A stretch of DNA of 64,000 nucleotides from Mucilaginibacter boryungensis (GTDB taxonomy: Bacteria > Bacteroidota > Bacteroidia > Sphingobacteriales > Sphingobacteriaceae): NCBI RefSeq assembly GCF_015221995.1, contig NZ_JADFFM010000001.1:1240001-1304000 (forward strand), read 5' to 3'. Below, one piece after another: positions 27,129 through 37,410 of this stretch; positions within the stretch are counted from its first letter, which is position 1, and each line of letters starts with the position of its first letter. The notes under the pieces are model-generated. The model was given only the letters and a program-made list of their open reading frames with translations. It was not told the DNA's origin and did not search any database. The translations under genes were made by a program, and so were the position numbers.

Positions 27129-28478
27129 ATGAAACAACTTATACCAGAGAAATTTAATAATACCTATATCGTAGCTATTTCATTTATTTCAGCGTTGGGC
27201 GGATACCTTTTTGGTTTCGACTTCGCGGTGATTTCAGGTGCGCTGCCATTTTTACGGACGGCATTTCATTTAACCGCCTGGTGGGAAGGCTTCCTGACCG
27301 GCTCGCTGGCGCTGGGGTGCATAGTTGGCTGCCTGATTGCAGGGGAACTGGCCGACCGGTATGGAAGGAAGCCAGGTCTGATGCTGGCGGCTTTAATATT
27401 CGCCGTATCTTCCTTAGGGATGGCGATTTCCCATGGGTTAACCATTTTTGTATTAATGCGTTTTGCCGCCGGTATAGGGGTAGGGATGGCCTCAATGCTT
27501 AGCCCAATGTATATAGCTGAAATTTCACCTGCCAAAGTGCGTGGCCGCAATGTTGCCATTAACCAGTTAACCATTGTTATCGGGATATTGGTTACCAACC
27601 TGGTAAATTATATCCTGGCCGATAAAGGCGACGAGGCCTGGCGGTGGATGTTCGGTATGGGGATAGTGCCCGCCGGCTTATTTTTTCTGGGCGTGCTCTG
27701 GCTTCCTGAAAGCCCGCGCTGGCTGCTAAAAGCCGGTAAGGAAATGCAGGCCAGGAAAGTGTTAAATAAAATAGGGAGCACTAATTTTGTAGAAAACACA
27801 TTCAACGAGATACGGGTGTCTCTTCAGGGCTTAAGTAAACAATCCTATAAAGCGGTTTTTGCAAAAAGTGTCCGTCCTGCGGTTGTTGTGGGGGTTACCC
27901 TGGCTGTGTTTCAGCAGCTATGCGGTATTAATGTGGTATTCAATTACACCTCTACCATATTCAAATCGGTCGGTGCAAACCTCGACCGGCAATTATTTGA
28001 AACCGTATCAATTGGCTTTGTAAACCTTCTTTTTACCATTGTGGCCATGTGGCAGGTAGATAAGTTGGGGCGCAGGCCGTTAATGCTTATCGGTTCGCTG
28101 GGGTTATCTATACTGTATATTATCCTGGCCCTGTTATTACAACGCCAGGCAGCAGCAGGGTTAGTCTCAATATTTGTGCTGCTGGCAATTGCAGTTTACG
28201 CCACTTCCCTGGCCCCGGTTACCTGGGTGTTGATCTCGGAAATTTTTCCTAATAAAATACGCGGTGTTGCCTCGTCGGTTGCAATCGTATCCCTTTGGGG
28301 GGCTTATTTTATCCTGGTATTTACATTTCCAATCCTCGCTAAGCAACTGGGTACTTATGGCCCTTTTTATCTGTATGCCGGTATTTGCCTGCTGGGTTTT
28401 TTCTTTATAAAACGCAAGGTATATGAAACAAAAGGCAAAACACTGGAACAGCTTGAACAGAATTTAATCCAACATTAA
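27129..28478 (+). CDS. MFS sugar porter (XylE/GalP/GLUT-type)
   Basis: The 449-residue protein has about 12 hydrophobic segments and the sugar-porter signatures: GGYLFGFDFAVISGA in helix 1, ADRYGRKPG in loop 2-3, PESPRWLL after helix 6, QQLCGINVVFNYTSTIF in helix 7, DKLGRRP in loop 8-9 and the late SEIFPNKIRG. It is a proton-coupled or facilitative monosaccharide (possibly disaccharide) importer in the inner membrane. The 27-base gap to the DUF5107-TPR gene suggests co-transcription. The likely regulator is the divergent AraC protein. Confidence 0.93.
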   Translation: MKQLIPEKFNNTYIVAISFISALGGYLFGFDFAVISGALPFLRTAFHLTAWWEGFLTGSLALGCIVGCLIAGELADRYGRKPGLMLAALIFAVSSLGMAISHGLTIFVLMRFAAGIGVGMASMLSPMYIAEISPAKVRGRNVAINQLTIVIGILVTNLVNYILADKGDEAWRWMFGMGIVPAGLFFLGVLWLPESPRWLLKAGKEMQARKVLNKIGSTNFVENTFNEIRVSLQGLSKQSYKAVFAKSVRPAVVVGVTLAVFQQLCGINVVFNYTSTIFKSVGANLDRQLFETVSIGFVNLLFTIVAMWQVDKLGRRPLMLIGSLGLSILYIILALLLQRQAAAGLVSIFVLLAIAVYATSLAPVTWVLISEIFPNKIRGVASSVAIVSLWGAYFILVFTFPILAKQLGTYGPFYLYAGICLLGFFFIKRKVYETKGKTLEQLEQNLIQH

Positions 28479-28505
28479 TTTATAGCAGAATAACCAATTT
28501 ACTTT

Positions 28506-31500
28506 ATGAGCGAACTCTTTGTGAAGATTTGGCAGGAAAACGTAATTATCCCGACTTATGAAACTGGCAAACCCGATAAAAACCCGATGTTTTTTGAAAA
28601 GCGTGTTTACCAGGGGAGCAGCGGGGTAGTATATCCAAATCCTGTTATTGAAAAAATTTACGACGAGAAGAAGGATGTAACCTATACGGGGCTTTTCTTA
28701 GAAAATAAATACCTTAAAATAATGATCTTGCCGCAGTTGGGCGGAAGGGTACAAATGGCCTACGATAAAATTAAACAACGCCATTTTATTTATTACAACC
28801 AGGTAATTAAACCGGCTTTGGTTGGGTTGTGTGGCCCCTGGATCTCGGGTGGGATTGAATTTAACTGGCCCCAGCATCATCGTCCCAGCACGTTTGAACC
28901 GACAGATTATACATTAGAGGAAAATGCAGATGGAAGTAAAACTATCTGGATAAACGAGGTTGAACGCATGTTCCACACAAAAGGGACGGTAGGTTTTACA
29001 ATATACCCGGATAAAGCTTATTTAGAGATCAAAGCTAAACTATATAACCGCACCAGTTTGCCCCAAACCTTTTTGTGGTGGGCCAATCCCGCGGTAAAGG
29101 TGAATGAGTATTATCAATCTGTTTTTCCGCCGGATGTTAACGCTGTGTTTGACCATGGCAAGCGCGATGTCTCTACATTTCCTATCGCCACCGGAACTTA
29201 TTATAAAGTAGATTATTCGCCCGGGACGGATATTTCATGGTATAAAAATATTCCTGTGCCAACATCTTATATGGCTATCCGTTCTGATTATGATTTTGTA
29301 GGCGGTTATGAAAATGATACCCAGGCAGGTGTTTTACATGTGGCCAATCATCATGTATCGCCAGGTAAAAAACAATGGACATGGGGGCATGGCGATTTTG
29401 GTAAAGCCTGGGACCGTAATTTAACCGATGAAGACGGCCCTTATATTGAATTAATGACCGGGGTATTTACAGATAACCAGCCAGATTTTAGCTGGTTAAT
29501 GCCTTATGAGGAAAAATCATTTACGCAATATTTTATGCCCTACCGGGAATTGGGCGTCGTTAAAAATGCAACCAAAGACATTTTGGTATATGCAGATACA
29601 GCAGAAAATAAAGTGCGCTTAAAGGTTTTCGCAACTTCTGTTCAGCAGGCAAACCAGGTAAAAGTTTATATGAGTGATGAACTCATCTTTACCGAGATGT
29701 TCGATGTTGATCCGGAGAATATCTATCACAAGGAAATTACAACAACGAAACCGTTGAATGACGAAAACCTGTTGTTGATTGTTGAAAGTAAAGCCGGCAA
29801 GGAACTTATTCGCTATCAACCATCCAAAAACCGGAAAAATGAAATCCCCGCACCGGCAAAGGCTGCTTTAAGTCCAGAAGAGGTTGAAAATAATGAACAA
29901 TTATTCCTTACAGGCCTGCATTTAGAGCAATATAGACACGCCACCTATAAGCCGACGGATTATTATGAAGAGGCATTAAGGAGAGACCCAAAAGATATAA
30001 GAAACAACAACGCGCTGGGGAAATGGTACCTGCGCCGCGGCCAGTTTGCAAAAAGCGAAGTCTATTTTCAGCAAGCGGTAGAAACACTTACAACACGCAA
30101 TCCCAACCCCTATGAAGGAGAGCCTTATTATAATTTAGGCCTATGTTTGAAATTACAAGGGAAAGATGGTGCCTACGAGGCCTTTTATAAATCTACCTGG
30201 AACAGTGCGTGGCAAAGCAGTGGATATTTTTCAATTGCGCAACTGGATGTTTCAAAAGGGGATTTTGAGCTTGCGCTGGATCATATTAACTTATCTATTC
30301 AACGTAATACGGGAAATAGTAAAGCCGGGGTTTTAAAAGCGGCCATTTTACGCAACCTTGATCGTTTGCCTGAAGCTTTATCTGTTTGTGAGGAAGCTTT
30401 AAAGTACGACCTTTTTAACCTGTCGGCTTATTTTGAGCGAAGCGCGATTTATAAGCTGCTTGGCAAGCCCGACGAATCAAAAGAAGCTATAAATAAGCTA
30501 TTGAATTTATCGCGCAGGGATGTACACAACTTAATTGAATATGCCCTTGATTATGCTGCCGCGGGGTTATATAGCGAGGCAATCTCATTACTCAGCTTTG
30601 TTTTAAATGAGGATGGTAGGAATACTTATCCCATGGTGTTTTATTATTTAAGCTGGTTTCATCAGCAGTCGGGTAATGAGGAAGCCGCGTTAAACTTCTT
30701 ACAAAAAGCCGCTTCGGCCAATCCTGATCATTGTTTCCCTAATCGTATCGAAGATATCAACGTTTTAAAATCTGCGCTAACACTAAATACCGGGGATGCT
30801 AAGGCGCCGTATTATCTGGGCAATTTATGGTATGACAAACGGCAGTATGATGATGCAATTGAAATGTGGGAGCTTTCTGTTAACCGGGATAATTCTTTCC
30901 CCACTGCTTTTAGAAATTTAGGAATTGCCTATTTTAATAAACGGAATAACCCATCAAAAGCGCTTGATTGCCTGGAGAAAGCATTTGCACTGGATAAAAC
31001 AGATGCCCGGGTTTTTATGGAGCTTCATCAGCTTTATAAGCGTTTGAACACCTTGCCGGAAACAAGGCTTAAGTTTTTAGAAGAGCATTTAGCACTTACT
31101 GAATTTAGGGATGATGTTTACCTTGAACGTATGGCATTATATAATTTCCTTGGGCAATATGAAAAAGCCTATCAATTACTCATGTCCCGCCAATTTCATC
31201 CGTGGGAAGGGGGCGAGGGGAAGGTTTCCGAGCAATACCTATACAGTTTAGTTGAAATGGCTAAACAGGATATTCGTAATAAAAATTACCAGGAAGCAAT
31301 TGATAAATTACAGAAAGCCAGGGAATATCCCCACAATCTTGGAGAAGGAAAGTTATTTGGCGCCCAGGAAAATGATATATTTTATTGGCTTGGGGTAGCC
31401 TGTGAAGGTTTAAACGAAACCGAAACTGCCAGGCAATACTTTGAACAGGCCACCAGGGGCTTGGCTGAACCATCTGCGGCTATGTTTTATAACGACCAGC

Positions 31501-31823
31501 AGCCGGATAAAATATTTTATCAGGGTTTGGCCTGGGGAAAGCTTAACCAAAAGGAAAACGCCACAATGATCTTTCAGAAGCTAATAGACTATGGTAATAC
31601 TCATTTAGATGACCAGGTTAAGATCGATTATTTTGCCGTATCCCTTCCGGATATGTTGATCTTTGAAACTGATCTAACCGCAAGAAACCATATCCACTGC
31701 CACTATATGATGGGCCTTGGTTATTTGGGACTTGAAGACAGGGGCCGGGCCACAGCCGAATTTGAACAGGTTTTAAAACAAGATGCGATGCACTTTGGCG
31801 CCAAAACACATGTGCCAGCATAA
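28506..31823 (+). CDS. DUF5107 domain protein with long TPR array, cytoplasmic
   Basis: The 1105-residue protein has no signal peptide. Residues about 1-350 form a DUF5107 domain, a beta-sandwich related by appearance to galactose-mutarotase/glycosidase sugar-binding folds, with LKIMILPQLGGRVQMAYDK and GPWISGGIEFNWPQHHRPST. Residues about 450-1100 are tetratricopeptide repeats (for example ALRRDPKDIRNNNALGKWYL and YFNKRNNPSKALDCLEKAFA). The domain pair is common in Bacteroidota next to sugar importers, and its activity is not well established. By position it should act on the sugar or oligosaccharide imported by the MFS protein, as an enzyme or a scaffold. That role is inference. Confidence 0.85.
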   Translation: MSELFVKIWQENVIIPTYETGKPDKNPMFFEKRVYQGSSGVVYPNPVIEKIYDEKKDVTYTGLFLENKYLKIMILPQLGGRVQMAYDKIKQRHFIYYNQVIKPALVGLCGPWISGGIEFNWPQHHRPSTFEPTDYTLEENADGSKTIWINEVERMFHTKGTVGFTIYPDKAYLEIKAKLYNRTSLPQTFLWWANPAVKVNEYYQSVFPPDVNAVFDHGKRDVSTFPIATGTYYKVDYSPGTDISWYKNIPVPTSYMAIRSDYDFVGGYENDTQAGVLHVANHHVSPGKKQWTWGHGDFGKAWDRNLTDEDGPYIELMTGVFTDNQPDFSWLMPYEEKSFTQYFMPYRELGVVKNATKDILVYADTAENKVRLKVFATSVQQANQVKVYMSDELIFTEMFDVDPENIYHKEITTTKPLNDENLLLIVESKAGKELIRYQPSKNRKNEIPAPAKAALSPEEVENNEQLFLTGLHLEQYRHATYKPTDYYEEALRRDPKDIRNNNALGKWYLRRGQFAKSEVYFQQAVETLTTRNPNPYEGEPYYNLGLCLKLQGKDGAYEAFYKSTWNSAWQSSGYFSIAQLDVSKGDFELALDHINLSIQRNTGNSKAGVLKAAILRNLDRLPEALSVCEEALKYDLFNLSAYFERSAIYKLLGKPDESKEAINKLLNLSRRDVHNLIEYALDYAAAGLYSEAISLLSFVLNEDGRNTYPMVFYYLSWFHQQSGNEEAALNFLQKAASANPDHCFPNRIEDINVLKSALTLNTGDAKAPYYLGNLWYDKRQYDDAIEMWELSVNRDNSFPTAFRNLGIAYFNKRNNPSKALDCLEKAFALDKTDARVFMELHQLYKRLNTLPETRLKFLEEHLALTEFRDDVYLERMALYNFLGQYEKAYQLLMSRQFHPWEGGEGKVSEQYLYSLVEMAKQDIRNKNYQEAIDKLQKAREYPHNLGEGKLFGAQENDIFYWLGVACEGLNETETARQYFEQATRGLAEPSAAMFYNDQQPDKIFYQGLAWGKLNQKENATMIFQKLIDYGNTHLDDQVKIDYFAVSLPDMLIFETDLTARNHIHCHYMMGLGYLGLEDRGRATAEFEQVLKQDAMHFGAKTHVPA

Positions 31824-31930
31824 AAGCGTTTTATGTATTAAACGCAAAATAACTTACTCATTAGCAGAACATAAAAGGCTGAGGGATTGTTGTGTCTCAT
31901 AATTTAAAGTGGTAACCATAAACTTAACAT

Positions 31931-32719
31931 ATGAAAAGCAGGGCCAGTATAAAAGGGCATCCAATTCATCCAATCCTTGTAACTTTTCCCATTGCGTTTT
32001 TTACAGGTACGCTGGTATTTGATGTATTAAGCATTTTAAAAGATAATGCCAGTTACCGACAAACCGCTGATTATTTAGAATTGGCCGGACTGATTGCTGC
32101 AATAATAGCCGCCGTTCCCGGAGTAATCGATTATTTTTTTACCGTACCACCAGCCAGTTCTGCAAAGAAAAGGGCCACACAACATGGGCTGGCCAACGTG
32201 CTATTGCTATTGATATTTGCGGCCGCCTATCTGCTCAGGGTTAAGGCATCCTTTTCGGTTGTCATCGGGTTAGAATCTGCCGGGTTTATTTTAATGGGTA
32301 TCTCAGGGTGGCTGGGTGGCACCCTGGTGTACCGGAACCAGATTGGGGTTGACCCCAGGTATGCCGGTGCCGGTAAATGGAATGAAGCCTATCTGAAGGA
32401 CCAGGATAAGCTGATAGAGGCAGCCGTATCGGGAGAGTTGCAAAACGACCAGATGAAACTATTGCATATTGATGGTAAGCGCATTGTATTAGCTAAAACA
32501 GCTGAAGGCTATGTTGCTTTTGATGACCGCTGTACGCATAAAGGAGGTTCGCTGGCAGGGGGGATGATGGTTTGCGGTACGGTACAATGTCCCTGGCATG
32601 GGTCGCAGTTTGCTAGCCAAACCGGGGACGTAAAAGCGGGCCCGGCAACCAAAAATATCCACACCTATGAAACATTGGTGAAAGATGGAAAGATATACCT
32701 TTCATTGTCTACGGTTTAA
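31931..32719 (+). CDS. DUF2231 membrane domain fused to a Rieske [2Fe-2S] domain
   Basis: The 262-residue protein starts with the DUF2231 motif KGHPIHPILVTFPIAFF and four hydrophobic segments (residues about 14-135). A soluble Rieske ferredoxin domain follows at residues about 165-262, with ligands in CTHKGGS and CPWHGSQF spaced as in Rieske clusters. It is probably an inner-membrane electron-transfer protein; DUF2231 may bind haem through its conserved His residues. Its link to the sugar genes is unclear: the upstream gap is 107 bases and it may be a separate unit. Confidence 0.87.
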   Translation: MKSRASIKGHPIHPILVTFPIAFFTGTLVFDVLSILKDNASYRQTADYLELAGLIAAIIAAVPGVIDYFFTVPPASSAKKRATQHGLANVLLLLIFAAAYLLRVKASFSVVIGLESAGFILMGISGWLGGTLVYRNQIGVDPRYAGAGKWNEAYLKDQDKLIEAAVSGELQNDQMKLLHIDGKRIVLAKTAEGYVAFDDRCTHKGGSLAGGMMVCGTVQCPWHGSQFASQTGDVKAGPATKNIHTYETLVKDGKIYLSLSTV

Positions 32720-32945
32720 AACATTTCTTTTAGAGGCCGCAAACCAATGCCATTTTATAAACTGCGATTTAATTATTAAGAGATATACTCTTGATAATGA
32801 TTAAAAGTAGAATTATATTGCCGTACAATTATAAATAACCACCGTTATCCGAACAAAAATTAACTGTATACTTCAAATGCAGGGATTTATTGTTATCGAT
32901 CATATTAGGAATATCGGTATAAGCAATTAATATGAAGCGTAGTTT

Positions 32946-35900
32946 ATGAAGAAATTTTTTACTGTTCATTTTCTTATAAATGTTAATTTGACAGTTAAAT
33001 TGATATGCATTTTACTGTTAACTACACTTAAAATTAATGCAGCCGATAAGGAGCCTATTGAATATTTGAGCATTGAAAACGGTCTGTCAAACAATTCGGT
33101 AACCGCCATTTTTCAGGATCATTATGGGTTTATGTGGTTTGGCACCTATGATGGACTGAATAGGTATGATGGTTACAGCTTTAAAGTATTTAAAAATCAC
33201 TGGGGGAATGAAGGTTCACTGATCAATAACCATATTATTTGCATTGCCGAAGATCATGAGAACAGGGTGTGGATCGGTACCGAAAAAGGGATGGTTTACT
33301 ATAATTATTCCGATTCTAAAATATATCCGGTGTATTATCATCCTTTAAATAATGGTAAAGTAAAAAAAGCTATTTCGCGGATAAACAGCCTGGTTACCGA
33401 TGCGGTGGGCAACTTATATGCGGCCACAGAAGAAAATGGCTTATTGATATGTAAAAAGGGTACTGACGTTTGCGAGCAGGTTATTAACCTTAATAACACT
33501 AAAGCCTATAATATCCAAAAACTGTTGGTTGATAAAAAAGACCGGTTATGGATATTTATTAACGGCGTAGGGCTATGTCAATTCAACGCCGGCTTAAACA
33601 AAATGGTGGTGGTTAATACGCAATTAAAAAATGTAAATTGTATTACCCCCGATGCCCGGAATGCCTTTTTATGGATGGGAAACGAAGGCGGGCTTTATAA
33701 ATATAATATCGCCCAAAACCAGATCATTAATTTAAATCTTTCGGGATACAAGCTGACCAACAACAACATTATGCATTTGTACCTGGATAAACAGGAACGT
33801 GTTTGGATAGCAACCGATGGCGGCGGTGTAAATATTATTGATCCCTCTACACAGAAAGTAAGCTATATACTGCCCGGCGAACAAAAAGGCGCGCTAAGCA
33901 GTGGTGCAGTATATGATATTTATGAGGATAGCGATGCGCGTAAATGGATAGCCACCCTGCGTGGCGGTTTAAATATTATTGATTATAAAAATCATCAGTT
34001 TACATCTATCACGCACGATCCGCAGAATAAAAACAGTCTGGTTAATAACTTCACCCGCTCTTTTTGCGAAGATGTCGATAAGAATATCTGGATAGGCACA
34101 TCAGGCGGTGGTTTAAGCTATTGGAACCCAAGGTTAAATTCCTATACCAATTATATCCATAACGAAGCCGACCCCAATTCGCTAAGCAGCGATTTTGTAA
34201 TGAGCATTGTTAACGATCATCAAAACAAAATTTGGATAGCTACTTTTAACGGGGGCATCAATTTGTTCAACAAAAACAATCACACCTTCAAACACTATAC
34301 CTGTTTTAATACCTACACCAAAGTTGAAGACCGGAACGCGTGGCGTTTGTTCGAGGATAGCAAGTTTAATCTGTGGGCCTCTGCTACGCGCGGGGGCGCT
34401 CTGTACCTGTATAACCGCGAAAAAGACAAATTTGAACTGTTTGATCACCGCCTGGTTAATATTAATTGCTTTTTGGAAGATAAAAACGGGGCATTATGGG
34501 CAGGCACCAATAGCGAACTGGTTAAAATAGATATAAAAGACAAACGGCACCAGGTAACAAATATCAACTCGGCTGTTTATGCCATACATGAAGATAAGAA
34601 AGGTAATTTTTGGATAGGGACAGATGGCGGGGGATTGTTGTTGTTTAATCGCGCCAATCGGTCAACTGTACGCTACACCGAAACCAATGGCTTAGCCGAT
34701 AATGCGGTGATTAATATATTGGAAGATAATAGCGGTTTTTTGTGGTTAAGCACCTACAATGGGATATCAAGGTTTAACCCTGCTGCAAAAACTTTTAAAA
34801 ACTATTATGCCAGCGATGGTTTGCAAAGCAACCAATTTAATTATAATGCAGCCCTAAAGCTACGCTCGGGCGAGTTTTTGTTTGGTGGTATTAAAGGGTT
34901 TAACCGGTTTAATCCAGATAGTGTAAAAACAAGCGTAAGCGCCCCTAAAGTATTCCTAACCGGCTTTCGGGTTAATAATGTGCCCATTGAACAGGACGCG
35001 CGCTACAAGGATAAGGGGGCCATTAACCTGCAGAACATTACCATACCTTATGATAAGGCAGTTATTTCCATTGATTTTGTAGCGATTGAATATTCCTTTC
35101 CCGATAAAATATTATATGCCTATTACCTTGAAGGATGGGACCACGTATGGAATAATTCGGGTAAGGTAAAAGTTGCCAATTACTCGCGCCTTAACGAGGG
35201 GAACTACATATTGCGCATTAAGTCAACCAATTCAGACGGGGTATGGAGCAATGACCAGCGTATAGTTTATATTACCGTTTTACCCCCCTGGTACCGTACC
35301 TGGTGGGCGTGGTGCATTTATATTGGCCTGGCAGTAGCGTTAGTTTATTATTATTTACTGTATAAAGCCAGGCAAACCAAACTACAGCACGAAATTGAAA
35401 TAGCGTATATAAAAGCGGATAAAGAAAAAGAGCTGAATGAACGGAAACTATCGTTTTTTACCAATATTTCGCACGAGTTCCGCACACCGCTTACGCTGAT
35501 TATTAACCCCATAAAGGATATGTTGAACAGCAGCAGCAAAAACAATGCTGTTGATAACGATCTGAATATTGTTTACCGTAATGCTCGGCGCTTGCTAAGT
35601 TTAGTAGACCAACTATTGTTATTCAGAAAAACTGAAAGCGAGAACGACAGGCTAAAGATCGTAAAGCTAAACTTTGCACATTTGTGCCACGAAGTTTACT
35701 TATGCTTTACCCATCAGGCCAAGATCAAAAATATTGATTATGTGTTTGAATGCGATACCGACAATATTGAACTCTATGCAGATCGCGAAAAGATAGAGAT
35801 AGCCTTGTTTAACCTGGTATCGAATGCGCTGAAGTTTACCCCGGATGGCGGCTGTGTAAGTTTAATTATAGTTGAACAAGAGGATGAAATAACCGTTTCT

Positions 35901-37052
35901 GTAACAGATACAGGGTGTGGTATCCCGGAAAATATTGGTGACCGCTTATTCGAGAAATTTTATAAGGTACAGAATGGGGCAGCAGTGAAAACCGGGTTTG
36001 GTATAGGCCTGTATCTGGTAAAAAACTTTATTAATAGCCATAACGGAGAGATTGCCTATCAAAGTACAGCCAGCGGTACTACGTTTTTAATTCAGTTAAA
36101 AAAGGGGAAAGCGCATTTTAGCAATAACCTCATCTTCGAGGATATTAGCGACGGCTCTATTTACCTTGAAGAACTAATAGAAGAACTGCCCGAAAAATCT
36201 ACGGCTGGCAACAATGAACCAATATCGCTTGATATGATGATATCTGATCAGCAGAGTATGCTGATTATTGACGATAATGAAGAAATACGAGAGTATATTA
36301 AACGTATTTTTAAAATTCATTACAAGCTTTATGAAGCATCCAATGGCGAAGACGGGTTTAAACTGATCAAGGATTTTTTGCCTGATATAGTGATCTGCGA
36401 TGTGATGATGCAGGCAATGAGCGGTATTGAACTTTGTAGGCTGATAAAGGATGATCTTTCGCTAAACCATATCCCGGTTATTTTACTCACAGCACAATTA
36501 ACACCCGAAATAAAACTACAGGGTATTGAAGTAGGTGCGTACGATTGTATCAGTAAACCTTTTGAAAAAGAATTGCTGATGGCGCGTATCGGCGCTATTC
36601 TAAAAAACCGGAGCAACCTGCAAAAGTATTTTTATAACGAGGTTACCCTGCAATCTAATAACCTTAAAATATCCGAAGAGTATAAGGATTTCCTGAACAA
36701 GTGCATAGCCGTGGTAGAGGATTACCTGAACGATGCCGATTTTAACATCAAAACTCTGGCTTCTGAATTGGGCATGAGCCACTCTAACCTCTATAAAAAA
36801 GTAAAATCCATTTCAGGTCAATCGGTTAATGGTTTTGTACGGTTTATCCGTTTGCGCAAAGCTGCCGAATTACTGATCAATACCAATTGTAATGTAAATG
36901 AAGCAGCCTACCGGGTAGGGCTTAATGATATTAAATACTTTAGAGAACAGTTCCATAAAATTTTTGGTATGAACCCATCGGAATTTATTAAAAAACACCG
37001 TGTCGCCTTTCACAAACATTACCTTTTAGATAACCAGGTTAATAAAGATTAA
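32946..37052 (+). CDS. Hybrid two-component system regulator (HTCS) of the susCD locus
   Basis: The 1368-residue protein has, in order, an N-terminal signal/anchor, two periplasmic seven-bladed ligand_regulator propellers (residues about 35-700, many IWIGT/WIATDGGG repeats), a Y_Y_Y domain (about 705-772), a membrane helix (about 783-803), a HisKA domain with H843 in NISHEFRTP, a HATPase domain (NLVSNALKF near 960), a receiver domain with D1152 in VICDVMM, and an AraC HTH (about 1257-1352). It senses a breakdown oligosaccharide in the periplasm and activates transcription in the cytoplasm. It lies directly upstream of susC, its most probable target. All catalytic residues are intact. Confidence 0.95.
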   Translation: MKKFFTVHFLINVNLTVKLICILLLTTLKINAADKEPIEYLSIENGLSNNSVTAIFQDHYGFMWFGTYDGLNRYDGYSFKVFKNHWGNEGSLINNHIICIAEDHENRVWIGTEKGMVYYNYSDSKIYPVYYHPLNNGKVKKAISRINSLVTDAVGNLYAATEENGLLICKKGTDVCEQVINLNNTKAYNIQKLLVDKKDRLWIFINGVGLCQFNAGLNKMVVVNTQLKNVNCITPDARNAFLWMGNEGGLYKYNIAQNQIINLNLSGYKLTNNNIMHLYLDKQERVWIATDGGGVNIIDPSTQKVSYILPGEQKGALSSGAVYDIYEDSDARKWIATLRGGLNIIDYKNHQFTSITHDPQNKNSLVNNFTRSFCEDVDKNIWIGTSGGGLSYWNPRLNSYTNYIHNEADPNSLSSDFVMSIVNDHQNKIWIATFNGGINLFNKNNHTFKHYTCFNTYTKVEDRNAWRLFEDSKFNLWASATRGGALYLYNREKDKFELFDHRLVNINCFLEDKNGALWAGTNSELVKIDIKDKRHQVTNINSAVYAIHEDKKGNFWIGTDGGGLLLFNRANRSTVRYTETNGLADNAVINILEDNSGFLWLSTYNGISRFNPAAKTFKNYYASDGLQSNQFNYNAALKLRSGEFLFGGIKGFNRFNPDSVKTSVSAPKVFLTGFRVNNVPIEQDARYKDKGAINLQNITIPYDKAVISIDFVAIEYSFPDKILYAYYLEGWDHVWNNSGKVKVANYSRLNEGNYILRIKSTNSDGVWSNDQRIVYITVLPPWYRTWWAWCIYIGLAVALVYYYLLYKARQTKLQHEIEIAYIKADKEKELNERKLSFFTNISHEFRTPLTLIINPIKDMLNSSSKNNAVDNDLNIVYRNARRLLSLVDQLLLFRKTESENDRLKIVKLNFAHLCHEVYLCFTHQAKIKNIDYVFECDTDNIELYADREKIEIALFNLVSNALKFTPDGGCVSLIIVEQEDEITVSVTDTGCGIPENIGDRLFEKFYKVQNGAAVKTGFGIGLYLVKNFINSHNGEIAYQSTASGTTFLIQLKKGKAHFSNNLIFEDISDGSIYLEELIEELPEKSTAGNNEPISLDMMISDQQSMLIIDDNEEIREYIKRIFKIHYKLYEASNGEDGFKLIKDFLPDIVICDVMMQAMSGIELCRLIKDDLSLNHIPVILLTAQLTPEIKLQGIEVGAYDCISKPFEKELLMARIGAILKNRSNLQKYFYNEVTLQSNNLKISEEYKDFLNKCIAVVEDYLNDADFNIKTLASELGMSHSNLYKKVKSISGQSVNGFVRFIRLRKAAELLINTNCNVNEAAYRVGLNDIKYFREQFHKIFGMNPSEFIKKHRVAFHKHYLLDNQVNKD

Positions 37053-37410
37053 TTTCCACTGGTATTTTTTTGTTTAGTACCTGGCGTTAACAAACGCTGC
37101 AGCCAAAAATATTTTTGAATAATATCCCTAAAAATCAATCGCCTCTCATAAACGACTATTTTTAGTGTTTTGGCTCATTTACCCCCCTTCATATTATGAT
37201 TTTGCCCCCTCCGGGCAAATAACAATTGCACGTAATTAGCATTACCAATTACACCATTTTATAAACCAAATTAATAAGTGAACATGAACTGCAATCCTGT
37301 TATCAAGATTTCGGCGCGGAATATTTCTACAATTCCCGATGGCTAACATCCTGAAATGTTTAAACCTGCCAATTTAAAATCTAACCATACAAACTATTAA
37401 ACCATAAAAA
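37053..37410 (+). promoter_or_regulatory. Upstream regulatory region of susC
   Basis: The 358-base gap has no gene. It contains an inverted repeat TTTGCCC-CCTCC-GGGCAAA at 37201-37219. Just before it is TGATTTTG (37197-37204), one base off the TAnnTTTG consensus, with a TTTG at 37169-37172 as a possible -33 element. A C-rich block TTTACCCCCC lies between them. If this promoter is real, the leader of the susC mRNA would be about 200 bases long. The exact HTCS binding site cannot be identified by eye. Confidence 0.45.

Noticed and set aside
31826..31845. GCGTTT/AAACGC hairpin after the DUF5107-TPR gene as a terminator
   Set aside because: Only 6 bp and followed by A residues on the plus strand; too weak to call.
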